A stretch of 32,473 nt of DNA, from contig CAYVCX010000030.1 of the NCBI GenBank assembly GCA_964450435.1, positions 1 through 32,473 on the forward strand, written 5' to 3'. Below the pieces are notes generated by a model. It worked only from the letters and a program-made list of their open reading frames with translations. It was not told where the DNA came from and did not search any database. Below, piece by piece: positions 24,810 to 32,005 of the stretch. The position numbers were made by a program, and so were the translations under genes. Each line of letters opens with the position of its first letter. The stretch's first letter is position 1. This DNA comes from SKLM01 sp964450435. GTDB lineage: Bacteria; Chloroflexota; Anaerolineae; B4-G1.

Positions 24810-25541
24810 TCAGTAGACCATCTCGCCGCGGACGAATGCGACGGTGCGGGGATCGTCTGGATCGTCGAAGAACTTCTCTACATCTGTCACCTCCACGATG
24901 TTACCCTCCAGTAACAGTGCGACGCGATGGGCCAGCCGCTTTGCCTGAAACACATTGTGCGTCACCACAACCAGAGTGATGCCTTCTTCTTGGTTGCGTT
25001 CCTGGATGATTTCCTCTATGAGTCGGACATTGTATGGGTCCAGATTCGCAGTCGGTTCGTCCAACAGCAACACATCGGGCCGCAAGACGATGGCTCGGGC
25101 CAGGGCGACGCGCTGCGCCTCGCCCCCAGAGAGGGTGCTGGCACGCCGGCGCGCCAAGTCTGTCAGTCCGACCTTGTTTAAGGCCTCTTCGACCCTCTCG
25201 GTCACTGGGCCATGGTTGCGTACCCTAAGGCCGTACCCAACGTTTGCCCGGACACTGCGGTTAAGAAGGATCGGCCGCTGAAATACCGTCGTCACACGGC
25301 GACGCAGCCGCAGAGGGACTTGCTGACCGACGGCAAATTCCGCATCGAGAAACCGGATCCGCCCCGTCGTCGGTGGCTCGAGGAAGTTGAGCAGGCGGAG
25401 AAACGTGCTCTTGCCCGCGCCGCTGGGACCAACCATGGCGAAGACCTCACCTCGCCGGATCCTGAGGTGATCGACGTCGAGCACGCGGCGATCCTGATAG
25501 GTCTTGGAGACGTTCTGCAGGCGGTAGATGAAGTCGCTCAT
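24810..25541 (-). CDS. tupC: Tungstate ABC transporter ATP-binding protein TupC
   Basis: This is the cytoplasmic ATPase that powers tungstate import with TupB. It has 243 residues with a complete ABC motif set: Walker A GPSGAGKS (38-45), Q-loop Q88 in TTVFQRP, signature LSGGEAQR (137-144), Walker B VLLLDEP (157-163), D-loop NLD and H-loop H195 (VVVTHN). The length and the lack of a C-terminal TOBE/MOP domain distinguish it from ModC and fit TupC. The ATG at 25541 overlaps the tupB stop as ATGA, so translation is coupled. Substrate assignment follows from the neighbouring TupA. Confidence 0.92.
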   Translation of the reverse strand: MSDFIYRLQNVSKTYQDRRVLDVDHLRIRRGEVFAMVGPSGAGKSTFLRLLNFLEPPTTGRIRFLDAEFAVGQQVPLRLRRRVTTVFQRPILLNRSVRANVGYGLRVRNHGPVTERVEEALNKVGLTDLARRRASTLSGGEAQRVALARAIVLRPDVLLLDEPTANLDPYNVRLIEEIIQERNQEEGITLVVVTHNVFQAKRLAHRVALLLEGNIVEVTDVEKFFDDPDDPRTVAFVRGEMVY

Positions 25542-26239
25542 TGGTCGAAGATCCTTCCTTGCAGACGCAGCATGGCGAAATTCGCCAGGAAGGAAAGCGC
25601 CAGGAGGATGACGCCGATGGCCATGGCGAGCTCGAAATTCCCTTTGCGCGTCTCCAGCACGATGGCAGTGGTCAACACACGCGTTCTATTTTCGATGTTG
25701 CCGCCTACTATCATCACGGCACCGACCTCGGAGATGATGCTGCCGAACCCGGCGATGACGGAAACGATGACGCCGATCCGCGCCTCAACCAGGATCGCCA
25801 GCGTCGTCTGCCACCGGGTCGCGCCGAGTGCCTGTACCTGACGGCGCAGGCCGGGGTCGACCCCCATCACCGCAGCCATAGTGAATCCCGCCACCAGGGG
25901 GAACGAGATGATGGTCTGGGCAATCACCATTGCGCCGGGTGTGAAGAGCCGGGGGATGATGGCCGCATTCATCTGTCCCAGGGGCCCGCTTCGCGATAAC
26001 ATCAGGTAGACGAACAAGCCTACTACGACTGGCGGGAACCCCATGCCTGTGTAGAGCAGAGCGATGACAAGGCGCCGCCCCGGGAAGCGATTCAGGGCCA
26101 TGGCGGCGCCCAGGGGGATGCCGATAAGGGTGCTGACCAAGAGCGCTATGCCTGACACTCGAAGCGAAAGCGTCACGATCTCCAGCAGGCCCGGATCCAT
26201 AGTGACGATCAGGCGAATGGCCTCAGAGACACCACGCAC
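25538..26239 (-). CDS. tupB: Tungstate ABC transporter permease TupB
   Basis: This is the membrane channel subunit of the importer. The open frame extends upstream to 26467, but the upstream part contains the terminator and leader RNA, and TupB proteins are about 230 residues. GTG 26239 (233 residues) is chosen, with GAGGAG just upstream although the spacing of 3 nt is short. Five or six membrane spans are visible. The binding-protein-dependent permease loop is at about 136-170 (QALGATRWQTTLAILVEAR). Characteristic TupB stretches are LSLRVSGIALLVSTLIGIPLG and FGSIISEVGAVMIVGGNI. It is the first gene of the operon, behind a roughly 325-nt structured leader with an intrinsic terminator, which suggests that transcription into the operon is conditional. 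Confidence 0.92.
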   Translation of the reverse strand: MRGVSEAIRLIVTMDPGLLEIVTLSLRVSGIALLVSTLIGIPLGAAMALNRFPGRRLVIALLYTGMGFPPVVVGLFVYLMLSRSGPLGQMNAAIIPRLFTPGAMVIAQTIISFPLVAGFTMAAVMGVDPGLRRQVQALGATRWQTTLAILVEARIGVIVSVIAGFGSIISEVGAVMIVGGNIENRTRVLTTAIVLETRKGNFELAMAIGVILLALSFLANFAMLRLQGRIFDQ

Positions 26240-26336
26240 AATCTCCTCGATGATGCACCTCCTGCCGTTGTGTCGGCGCCGAGATGCGCCTCTAACGTGC
26301 ACGTGAGCGATGTTGGAAGGGTTCGCATCCTCAACG

Positions 26337-26373
26337 AAAAACCGGCCCCCACTGGAAAAGAAGTGGACGCCGG
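26337..26373 (-). terminator. Intrinsic terminator in tupB leader
   Basis: On the minus strand the stem CCGGCGTCCACT pairs with AGTGGGGGCCGG (12 positions, one G-G mismatch and one T-G wobble) around an 8-nt loop, and is followed directly by TTTTT (26341-26337). It lies 98 bp upstream of the tupB start, between promoter and gene, so it would end transcription prematurely unless prevented. The 5' arm overlaps a possible antiterminator. Confidence 0.75.
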
Positions 26374-26392
26374 CGTCTCGATAAGCCGTCCG

Positions 26393-26530
26393 TTCTCCTT
26401 TCCAAACGCGGGAGGCAGGCCCCGGGTCGACGGAGCGACCCTGGAGACGTTGGCCGTTTCCAGCCAAGCCCTATCGCCCAGCTCCCATAGCTCGTGTCTT
26501 AACGGGTCCTTAGGGGGCTGGGTCGGAGAA
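26393..26530 (-). ncRNA. Structured tupB leader RNA, candidate Moco/W-cofactor riboswitch
   Basis: In the leader of the tungstate transporter, TTCTCC (26530-26525) can pair with GGAGAA (26398-26393), closing a domain of about 138 nt. Inside are three stems: a 10-bp stem with one mismatch (arms 26513-26522 and 26477-26486), TTGGC/GCCAA with a GGAAAC-containing loop (26450-26467), and GGGTCG/CGACCC (26424-26441). Unpaired GCCTCCC and GGAAAGG lie near the 3' closing strand. Just downstream, GGACG (26391-26387) can pair with CGTCC (26369-26365), part of the terminator 5' arm, so folding could switch termination. Position upstream of a Mo/W transporter beside moa genes suggests a Moco-RNA-type (RF01055) switch. 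The helices are seen in sequence; ligand and class are inference. Confidence 0.6.
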
Positions 26531-26571
26531 TAGACCTTCTATGCAATTGTGTTCGACCTGACTGCGTTAAT

Positions 26572-26599
26572 AGTATACACCCTGTGGCACAGACGTCAA
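26572..26599 (-). promoter_or_regulatory. Sigma70-type promoter of tupB-tupC-tupA operon
   Basis: On the minus strand TTGACG (26599-26594) and TATACT (26577-26572) are 16 bp apart, one of the best matches in the window. Predicted start is near 26565, giving a leader of about 325 nt before GTG 26239. It shares TTGAC-N-TCTG and TGTATACT with the storage/moa promoter. Confidence 0.72.
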
Positions 26600-26637
26600 G
26601 TGAATTGGCGGTGCAGGGGCAACGAGCTGTCGATGCA

Positions 26638-26967
26638 TCAGACGCGGCAGTCACATCCCTTCGCCCTCAGGATTTGAATCTGCTTCTCGAGAGAGTCAAC
26701 GACCTCGTCTTGCCGTTCGGCCCCCGTGGCCATCGCCGGATCGAGGGGGCTGCGGTGCTGGTAGCCTCTGGCCTTCATTTCATCAATGATCTCTTGATGC
26801 TTACGATAGAGGGCCCGCAGCTTCCCCCTCCAACGGATAACCTCGGGATGATTCGCGTAGCCCTTCCTGTTCTGCGTGAGAACAGACCAGATGCCGTGCA
26901 GCTCACTGTGCTCGCCAAGCAAGTGGTTGCGACAGAGTCTCTCCGGCGGGATGTCCCAGATCCTCAT
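26638..26967 (-). CDS. Endonuclease V (DenV)-like pyrimidine-dimer DNA glycosylase family protein
   Basis: The 109-residue protein (MRIWDIPPERLCRNHLLGEHSELHGIW at its start) matches the bacterial branch of PF03013, whose phage T4 prototype cuts DNA at UV-induced pyrimidine dimers. The Glu at position 22 in HSELHG aligns with catalytic Glu23 of T4 endonuclease V. The T4 enzyme uses the amino group of Thr2, exposed after Met removal, as nucleophile. Here residue 2 is Arg, after which Met is normally retained. The protein is also shorter than T4 DenV (138 residues) and ends in a Cys-rich tail (KGCDCRV). The start is 13 bp after the DUF523/DUF1722 gene, implying a shared transcript. DNA repair is plausible from the family, but the activity of this branch is uncertain. 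Confidence 0.7.
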   Translation of the reverse strand: MRIWDIPPERLCRNHLLGEHSELHGIWSVLTQNRKGYANHPEVIRWRGKLRALYRKHQEIIDEMKARGYQHRSPLDPAMATGAERQDEVVDSLEKQIQILRAKGCDCRV

Positions 26968-26980
26968 AGCAGTTCGTGCT

Positions 26981-27967
26981 TCATACGTGGTTGCGGAGCA
27001 TCAGCTCCTTGGGATACGGGTTGAGATAGACTTGCTGATGGGCCCATTCGGGTACGGGACAGCGACTCAGATGGTGCCGCAGCAGAGTAAGAGGTACGAC
27101 GAGGGGCACCAGCCCCTGCTGATAGTCCTGGATTAGGCCCAGCAGCTCGGTCTTGTCGGCGGTGGAGAGGCACTCTTTGAGGAAGCCCATCAGATGCTGT
27201 AAGACGTTGGCGTGCCTTCCCCGGGTCGCTATGACCTCCGAGCCCTCCATGAGGAGTCTGCCGTAGACCTCCACAAGCTCGGACCACTCCAGCTCGCCGG
27301 CCTGAGCGACCAAACGCCCCATCTGCTCGTAATGCTGGGGACTATGGGCCATCATGGTCAATTTGTGCGCGGTGTGGAAGGCGACAATGCCGCCGGGACT
27401 GGGGTCCTGCTGCAGGAGACAGGACCAGCGGTAGTATGTGAAGATCCGCTCGATGAAATTCTCGCGGAGGCCCATGTCGTGAAGACGGCCGTCTTCTTCG
27501 AGAGGGAGCAGGGGGAAGCGGCGCATCACCTCGGTGGGGAAGATCCCGGTGCCGAGCCGGCTGGGCATACCGTGCTCGTCATAGACTTTCACTCGATGAA
27601 GGCCGGAGCTAGGGGATCCGCTCTTGAATACAAAGCCGTGCAGGTTCTGGTGCGCCAACTGCTCCAGCCGCTGACGGGCCCAGCCGCGCATGCACTCTGT
27701 ATGATCGTGGCGGCTCGTTATGGTCACCAGGCGAGGGTCATCAGGGTCGCCCTCCAGATGCATGGCCTCGCGTGGGACGGGCAAGCCAATCTCGACTTCG
27801 GGGCAGACGGGGATCCATTCGACGAACCGACCCAGCGTGTCGGTGAGGAAACGGTCTCGCTTGTGGCCACCGTCGTAGCGCACGTTCTGGCCCAGGAGGC
27901 AGGTGCTTACTCCCAGGCGGAGAGTGGGATCCTGGTCCAGGCATACTCCCCAGAATGAACTAGGCAT
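26981..27967 (-). CDS. DUF523-DUF1722 two-domain protein
   Basis: A 328-residue protein. Residues of about 15-165 are DUF523 (YbbK-like): RLGVSTCLLGQNVRYDGGHKRD, CPEVEIGLPVPREAMHL and FVFKSGSPSSGLHRVKVYD. Residues of about 195-315 are DUF1722 (YbgA-like): NFIERIFTYYRW, FHTAHKLTMMAHSPQHYEQMG and HANVLQHLMGFLK. The two-domain form is widespread and often lies near photolyase or other UV-related genes; its biochemistry is unknown to me. The usual SPSCG motif reads SPSSG here, so one conserved cysteine is replaced by serine. ATG 27967 overlaps the DUF1475 stop by 8 bp. Pairing with an endonuclease V-like gene supports a DNA-damage role, as inference. Confidence 0.85.
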   Translation of the reverse strand: MPSSFWGVCLDQDPTLRLGVSTCLLGQNVRYDGGHKRDRFLTDTLGRFVEWIPVCPEVEIGLPVPREAMHLEGDPDDPRLVTITSRHDHTECMRGWARQRLEQLAHQNLHGFVFKSGSPSSGLHRVKVYDEHGMPSRLGTGIFPTEVMRRFPLLPLEEDGRLHDMGLRENFIERIFTYYRWSCLLQQDPSPGGIVAFHTAHKLTMMAHSPQHYEQMGRLVAQAGELEWSELVEVYGRLLMEGSEVIATRGRHANVLQHLMGFLKECLSTADKTELLGLIQDYQQGLVPLVVPLTLLRHHLSRCPVPEWAHQQVYLNPYPKELMLRNHV

Positions 27968-28295
27968 CCTGCCAGCGCCTTCCCATCCAGAAGCGCCGCC
28001 AGTCGCCGCTGCTTGTGTGCAGCGCAATGAGGGTGTACAGGCTGGCGGTGAAGAAGCCTAATACCATCATCAAGGCGATCCAGACCGCGGAGCGAACGGG
28101 CGACCTCTCGCGATAGACGATCCAGCCGGAGAAGAGGATAAAGCCGACATAGAGATCGACCAGAGACACGACGCCCCAGGGCATCGAGAGGAGGATACTA
28201 CCCTCCCGAGTGAGATTGCCGGTGGTGAAGGCATAGATGAGGACGGTTGTCATGGCACCCAGGCCCAGCAGAGCCAGAGCCTTCGCGAATGTCAT
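27960..28295 (-). CDS. DUF1475 family membrane protein
   Basis: The 111-residue protein starts at ATG 28295, with a strong AAAGGAGG 5 nt upstream. A frame extension to 28385 is ignored for that reason. Three membrane segments are visible (about 5-22, 35-62 and 69-88). The central stretch EGSILLSMPWGVVSLVDLYVGFILFSGWIVYRE is the signature of DUF1475, small membrane proteins of unknown function found in several environmental bacteria. The C-terminus (RRFWMGRRW) is basic and presumably cytoplasmic. Its stop overlaps the start of the DUF523/DUF1722 gene, so it leads that small operon. No function can be assigned. Confidence 0.78.
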   Translation of the reverse strand: MTFAKALALLGLGAMTTVLIYAFTTGNLTREGSILLSMPWGVVSLVDLYVGFILFSGWIVYRERSPVRSAVWIALMMVLGFFTASLYTLIALHTSSGDWRRFWMGRRWQDA

Positions 28296-28397
28296 ATGCT
28301 CCTCCTTTGACCAACGAGCAGATTCAAGCACAAGAATGACGGCGTAACCGACGATACAGAACGAAATCAGCTCGCACAGGGCCACGCGAGGGGCGTC

Positions 28398-28747
28398 TCA
28401 AACGGTGAAGTCCTGGTGGCTCCTCAGAAGGCCTAGCTTGACGAGATCACCGAGGAGCATAAGCCCCGCAAACCCGATCAGCAGTGGGCCTGGCCCATCC
28501 TCAGCGCCTGAAGCGAGGCAATTGGTCCAGCGGCCCACGTTGGGGGAGCCGACGAGGCCCACGGCAATGCTCTTCCTTTCCGCCAATCGGTCGAAAACGG
28601 CCGCGGGGAATCCCAACGAAAGAAGTGCCGGCACGATGAACTGCCCGAGGCCCAGGCTCCCGGCAAGCCGAAGGTGCGGAGCGGTTCCGCTCGGTTTGCT
28701 GCGAGAACCCCGAGCACCAGGGCCAGCGATTTGCTGGCTGTCGCCAT
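28398..28747 (-). pseudogene. Possible frameshifted small membrane protein gene
   Basis: The C-terminal part reads well in one frame (LGLGQFIVPALLSLGFPAAVFDRLAERKS, then LLIGFAGLMLLGDLVKLGLLRSHQDFTV and a stop at 28398). The most protein-like N-terminus (ATASKSLALVLGVLAA, then FGLPG) is in another frame starting at ATG 28747. Joining the two requires one frame change near 28655-28665 and gives a protein of about 116 residues with two or three membrane segments. Without the shift, the first 35 residues or so of the continuous frame from 28766 look non-coding. A real frameshift, an assembly error or chance are all possible. No family is recognised. Confidence 0.3.
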
Positions 28748-29102
28748 AGAGGCTAAAGATGACCATTCCGCGACGTGCTACTGCTCTGTATCGGATGCCT
28801 CGCTGCTCGCGTGGGTTCTGCTCTCAGCAGGTCCGACGGAAGCCACAGGAGTCTATCGAGCTGCAGGGCCCTGACGAGCTCGTGACTGCCAATCGGACGG
28901 TTGGCAATGGTGATGGGGCCGTGACCGCAGCGCCGGTGCTTCTGCCACGCGGGATTTGGCCACCAGCGGCGATGGAGCGAAGCAAGGGCTATGGCGGCCC
29001 CGGAACCCAATGCGGGTATCGTTCGCTGCGCCGCTGGGAAGGTTGTCGGGGGAGGCAAGATCACTCGGGTCTCCTCGTGGTGCAAGGCCTGGGCCGACCG
29101 TG
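28748..29102. other. Intergenic region without recognisable gene
   Basis: About 350 bp between the possible frameshifted gene and truD. Several open frames cross it on both strands, but none shows a domain, a hydrophobic pattern or a ribosome site. Basic, Ser/Pro/His-rich translations suggest non-coding GC-rich sequence or an old pseudogene. No terminator or tRNA was seen. Confidence 0.45.
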
Positions 29103-30164
29103 TCATGCAGTGGGTTCCTTGGTGAACTCACGGAGCAGCGTGGTCGCGTAGGCCCCTTTGGGCAAGCTGAACGTAAACAGCAGCCCATCGGGGTGGCGCT
29201 CAACCGCGAGGTCGTCCAACAGCAACCGAGCGCGGCGGCGACTGCCGCTCAGATGAGCGCGAGAGAGCATGGCATCCGTGACCTCGGCTTCCTGTAGAAT
29301 TCGATGCTCCAACTCACCGGGCTTGCCGGTGGCCCACCACATCTGAGAGCCGTAGATGGGGCCGGTATAGGTGATCTCGTCGCGCTCGAAGCGCTGCTCC
29401 GCCAATTCGACATCCTCCACTTCGAACAGACCCCCGGTGTCGAGCTTCTTGGCGATGTCGCCGGTCAACAGATGGTCGAACCACCCGCAGTCGATGCGTG
29501 CGGCCAGCCAGGTGTTGAATAGGGCCGACTGGTAGGCACGCAGGAGCAGGCGGCGCAACCAGCGCTTGCGCGGGCCCCTGCTGGTGAATAGAATCTCCCG
29601 ACCTCGCTGGGCATTGTCGCCGTAGGTGCCAAAGCGCTGGGGGCCGTAGAAGTTCGGGAGCCCGCGGGCCTTTAGCTCCTGTGCGATGCGCTGAGCGTGA
29701 CCCAGTTCCGTTGGCGGAGTACCGAACAGAAGGATACGGAATCGATTGCCCAGCAGATGTCCGGGTTTGATCTTGTTGCGGTGGCGCTGGACCCACTCGA
29801 CTGCCACTGGCAAGCTCTCCTCGATTCGCCGCGCAACACTGCTTGCTTCGGCGGTGGGCAGGCTGAGGGAAAACGTCTGGGTGGTGCGGGCGTGCTTGTC
29901 TTTGCGGCCAGCGCAGCCGACGTCCACGTCGCGCAGGTCGAAGATCCGGGCGAGCTCTCGCTCGAGAGCCCGAGTTGTCCATCCTTCGCGGGTGAGCCGC
30001 ACGTAGACATGCTGCCCGTCACCAGAGGCTTCGTATAGCGGGATCTCCTCTACGACGAAATGAGCGGGTTCCATTTTGATCTGACCGGGTATGCCCGGCA
30101 AATCGCCAGTCACGTATGGCAGCGCGTCGGGGTGCATCAACGTGGTGTTCCCGTGGGCAGTCAT
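29103..30164 (-). CDS. truD: tRNA pseudouridine synthase D
   Basis: TruD converts U13 of tRNA(Glu) and some other tRNAs to pseudouridine. The protein has 353 residues, the normal size. The catalytic aspartate is D89 in GRKDKHA (86-92, family GxKDxxA). The conserved GNRFRI (139-144) and NFYGPQRFG (171-179) are present, followed by the variable TRUD insertion domain (about 195-300), where the RAYQSALFNTWLAARI stretch is typical. ATG 30164 is chosen, with AGGA 4 nt upstream. It lies 41 bp downstream of the TIGR01777 epimerase gene and is probably the end of the operon that starts at the 32440-32468 promoter. Confidence 0.94.
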   Translation of the reverse strand: MTAHGNTTLMHPDALPYVTGDLPGIPGQIKMEPAHFVVEEIPLYEASGDGQHVYVRLTREGWTTRALERELARIFDLRDVDVGCAGRKDKHARTTQTFSLSLPTAEASSVARRIEESLPVAVEWVQRHRNKIKPGHLLGNRFRILLFGTPPTELGHAQRIAQELKARGLPNFYGPQRFGTYGDNAQRGREILFTSRGPRKRWLRRLLLRAYQSALFNTWLAARIDCGWFDHLLTGDIAKKLDTGGLFEVEDVELAEQRFERDEITYTGPIYGSQMWWATGKPGELEHRILQEAEVTDAMLSRAHLSGSRRRARLLLDDLAVERHPDGLLFTFSLPKGAYATTLLREFTKEPTA

Positions 30165-30205
30165 GGCATCCTGAGAGTGGGGTACGAATGGTGGTTCATG
30201 TTGGT

Positions 30206-31111
30206 TCAGGACAGCAGATTGTGCAGTGCCTTGACGGTGGAGGGAAACCGGAATTCAAACCCCAGGTCACCGAGCTTCTTGGGGATGGCGCGCTGACCGT
30301 CCAGCACCACAGTGCTCATCTCGCCCAGAGCGAGGCGAACGGCAGACGACGGTACACGGAGGAGGACGGGGCGGTCCATTGCGCGGGCAAGTTGGAGGCT
30401 GAACTCTGCATTGGTGACAAGATCCGGTGATGTCAAGTTGAACGGTCCGACAGCGTCGGGCCTGCGGATCAGAAAGCGGATGGCGCGCACTTCATCGGCG
30501 ACGTGGATCCAAGGTACCCATTGATCTCCGGTTCCCAAAGGGCCGCCCACGAAAAAGCGGAAGGGGAGCATGATGAGCGGAAGGGCGCCTCCAGCAGTGG
30601 TGAACACGACGCCACTGCGGATGATGGCACGGCGCACACCGAACTCCTGGACCGGTGCAGTGGATGCTTCCCAGGCGACGGCTGTTTGCCCCAGAAAGCC
30701 GTCGCCCGGATCTGCGCCCTCGGTCACGACCTTATCGCGTCGGGGCCCGTAATAACCCACCCCTGAGGCCTGGATCACGGCGCGGGGTCGGGATGCTGCT
30801 TTCTCGACTGCCGCCACGACGGCATGCCCGGCGTCGAGGCGGCTCTGACGGATGATGCGTTTGTAGGCTGGCGTCCAGCGTTTGTTGAGGGGTGCCCCGG
30901 CCAGGTTGACGATAGCATCGGCGCCGTCAACTAAATGCCCCCAGCCCACGGGTGTGTGGGCATCCCAGCGCACGAGCTGGGCACCGTCCAACCCTGCCGG
31001 GGCGCGCGCCGGCGAGCGACTCAGAACGATGACGTGATGCCCGTCAGAGACGAGACTGGCGCTCAATGCCCGGCCGATAAGACCCGTGCCGCCAGTAATG
31101 ATAACCCGCAT
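30206..31111 (-). CDS. TIGR01777-family NAD(P)-dependent epimerase/dehydratase-like protein
   Basis: The 301-residue protein is an extended short-chain dehydrogenase with the N-terminal nucleotide loop TGGTGLIG (6-13). The TIGR01777 (YfcH/SULA) features are NLAGAPLNKRWTPAYKRIIRQSR, QASGVGYYG, FRFFVGGPLGTGDQWVPWIHVADEV and the C-terminal DUF1731 region (LRVPSSAVRLALGEMSTVVLDGQRAIPKKL). The active-site Tyr-x3-Lys of classical epimerases is not evident; YYGPRRDK is the nearest match. Substrate and role are unknown for the family, and cell-division inhibitor annotations are not well supported. It lies 16 bp after the degV-like gene. Confidence 0.9.
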   Translation of the reverse strand: MRVIITGGTGLIGRALSASLVSDGHHVIVLSRSPARAPAGLDGAQLVRWDAHTPVGWGHLVDGADAIVNLAGAPLNKRWTPAYKRIIRQSRLDAGHAVVAAVEKAASRPRAVIQASGVGYYGPRRDKVVTEGADPGDGFLGQTAVAWEASTAPVQEFGVRRAIIRSGVVFTTAGGALPLIMLPFRFFVGGPLGTGDQWVPWIHVADEVRAIRFLIRRPDAVGPFNLTSPDLVTNAEFSLQLARAMDRPVLLRVPSSAVRLALGEMSTVVLDGQRAIPKKLGDLGFEFRFPSTVKALHNLLS

Positions 31112-31127
31112 GGTGTTCTGGAAGGTC

Positions 31128-31973
31128 CTATCTTCTGACTGCCGAAACGCAAGCGAAGCCCGCGGCGCCAGGGCCGATGTGAGCGCCGATAACGGGGGTC
31201 ACCTCGGCCTCGATGAGCTCCAGCCCGACTGGGAAGAGATGTCTAGCGCGGTCGCGAAGCTCCTTCGCTTTAGTGGATGCATGTGTGTGGACCAGCGCCA
31301 ACTCCTCCAAAGGCGCCAATTCGGCCAAGATGTCGAGCAGGCTTTGTGTGGCGCGCCTGCTAGTGCGGACTTTCTGCACGCCCGCCTCACCGTCGTGCAT
31401 AGTGAGCAGCGGCTTGATCTTGAGCAGGCCGCCGATCCTGGCGACGGCCCAGTTCATCCGTCCGCTCCGCTGCAAGAACTCCAGGGTATCGAGGGCGGCA
31501 AACAGATGTGTGCGGGCGGCCCTTTCGCCCAGGGCCTGCACGATGTGGCCCATTGAGCAACCAGCAGCAGCCAACCTGGCCGCCGTCTGGACGAGGAAGC
31601 CGGTGCCAATGCTGAGTTGCCCCGAGTCGAACACAGTGACGGGCACAATCCTCGTCGCGTCGGACGCGAGCCTGGCCGTGTTTACGGTCCCGCTCAAGCT
31701 GGCGGAGATGTGGATCGATAGGATCTTGCTGGCCCCTTCTCCCGCCAGTCGTTCGTAAGCCTCCCGGAAGATCTCAGGGCCAGGGGACGCGGTCTGCGGG
31801 TGATGCTTGAAGGTAGGCAGCCGTTGGTAGAACTCCTGGCGTGACATATCGATGCCGTCGAGGTAGCTTTGCTGGCCGACGTTTATGTAGAGGGGAACGA
31901 CGGTCACTCCGAGATGATCCGTGATCGCTTGGGGAAGGTCGCAGGTGCTGTCCGTGACAATCTTGATGGTCAT
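31128..31973 (-). CDS. DegV family fatty-acid-binding protein
   Basis: The 281-residue protein starts with IKIVTDSTCDLP, the DegV/EDD fold hallmark. Also present are VPLYINVGQQSYLDG, TASPGPEIF, SIHISASLSGTVNTARLAS, VFDSGQLSIGTGFLV, LEFLQRSGRMNWAVARIGGLLKIKPLL and the C-terminal GAHIGPGAAGFACV. DegV proteins bind a fatty acid in a buried pocket, with the carboxylate near TASP and SGT; FakB members of the family present it to the kinase FakA. No fakA is in the window, so the partner, if any, is encoded elsewhere. It lies between the pterin dehydratase and epimerase genes on the same strand. Confidence 0.93.
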   Translation of the reverse strand: MTIKIVTDSTCDLPQAITDHLGVTVVPLYINVGQQSYLDGIDMSRQEFYQRLPTFKHHPQTASPGPEIFREAYERLAGEGASKILSIHISASLSGTVNTARLASDATRIVPVTVFDSGQLSIGTGFLVQTAARLAAAGCSMGHIVQALGERAARTHLFAALDTLEFLQRSGRMNWAVARIGGLLKIKPLLTMHDGEAGVQKVRTSRRATQSLLDILAELAPLEELALVHTHASTKAKELRDRARHLFPVGLELIEAEVTPVIGAHIGPGAAGFACVSAVRR

Positions 31974-32005
31974 AGTAGCCTCGATGTTTCGAGGAAACCC
32001 CTGGT

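Noticed and set aside
26240..26467. Extension of the tupB frame to 26467
   Set aside because: It runs through the terminator hairpin and leader stems, and TupB proteins of about 230 residues begin near GTG 26239.
28386..28397. Start of DUF1475 at 28385 or fusion with the upstream membrane fragment
   Set aside because: ATG 28295 has a strong AAAGGAGG site and matches the family length. The upstream 30 codons look like leftover sequence.
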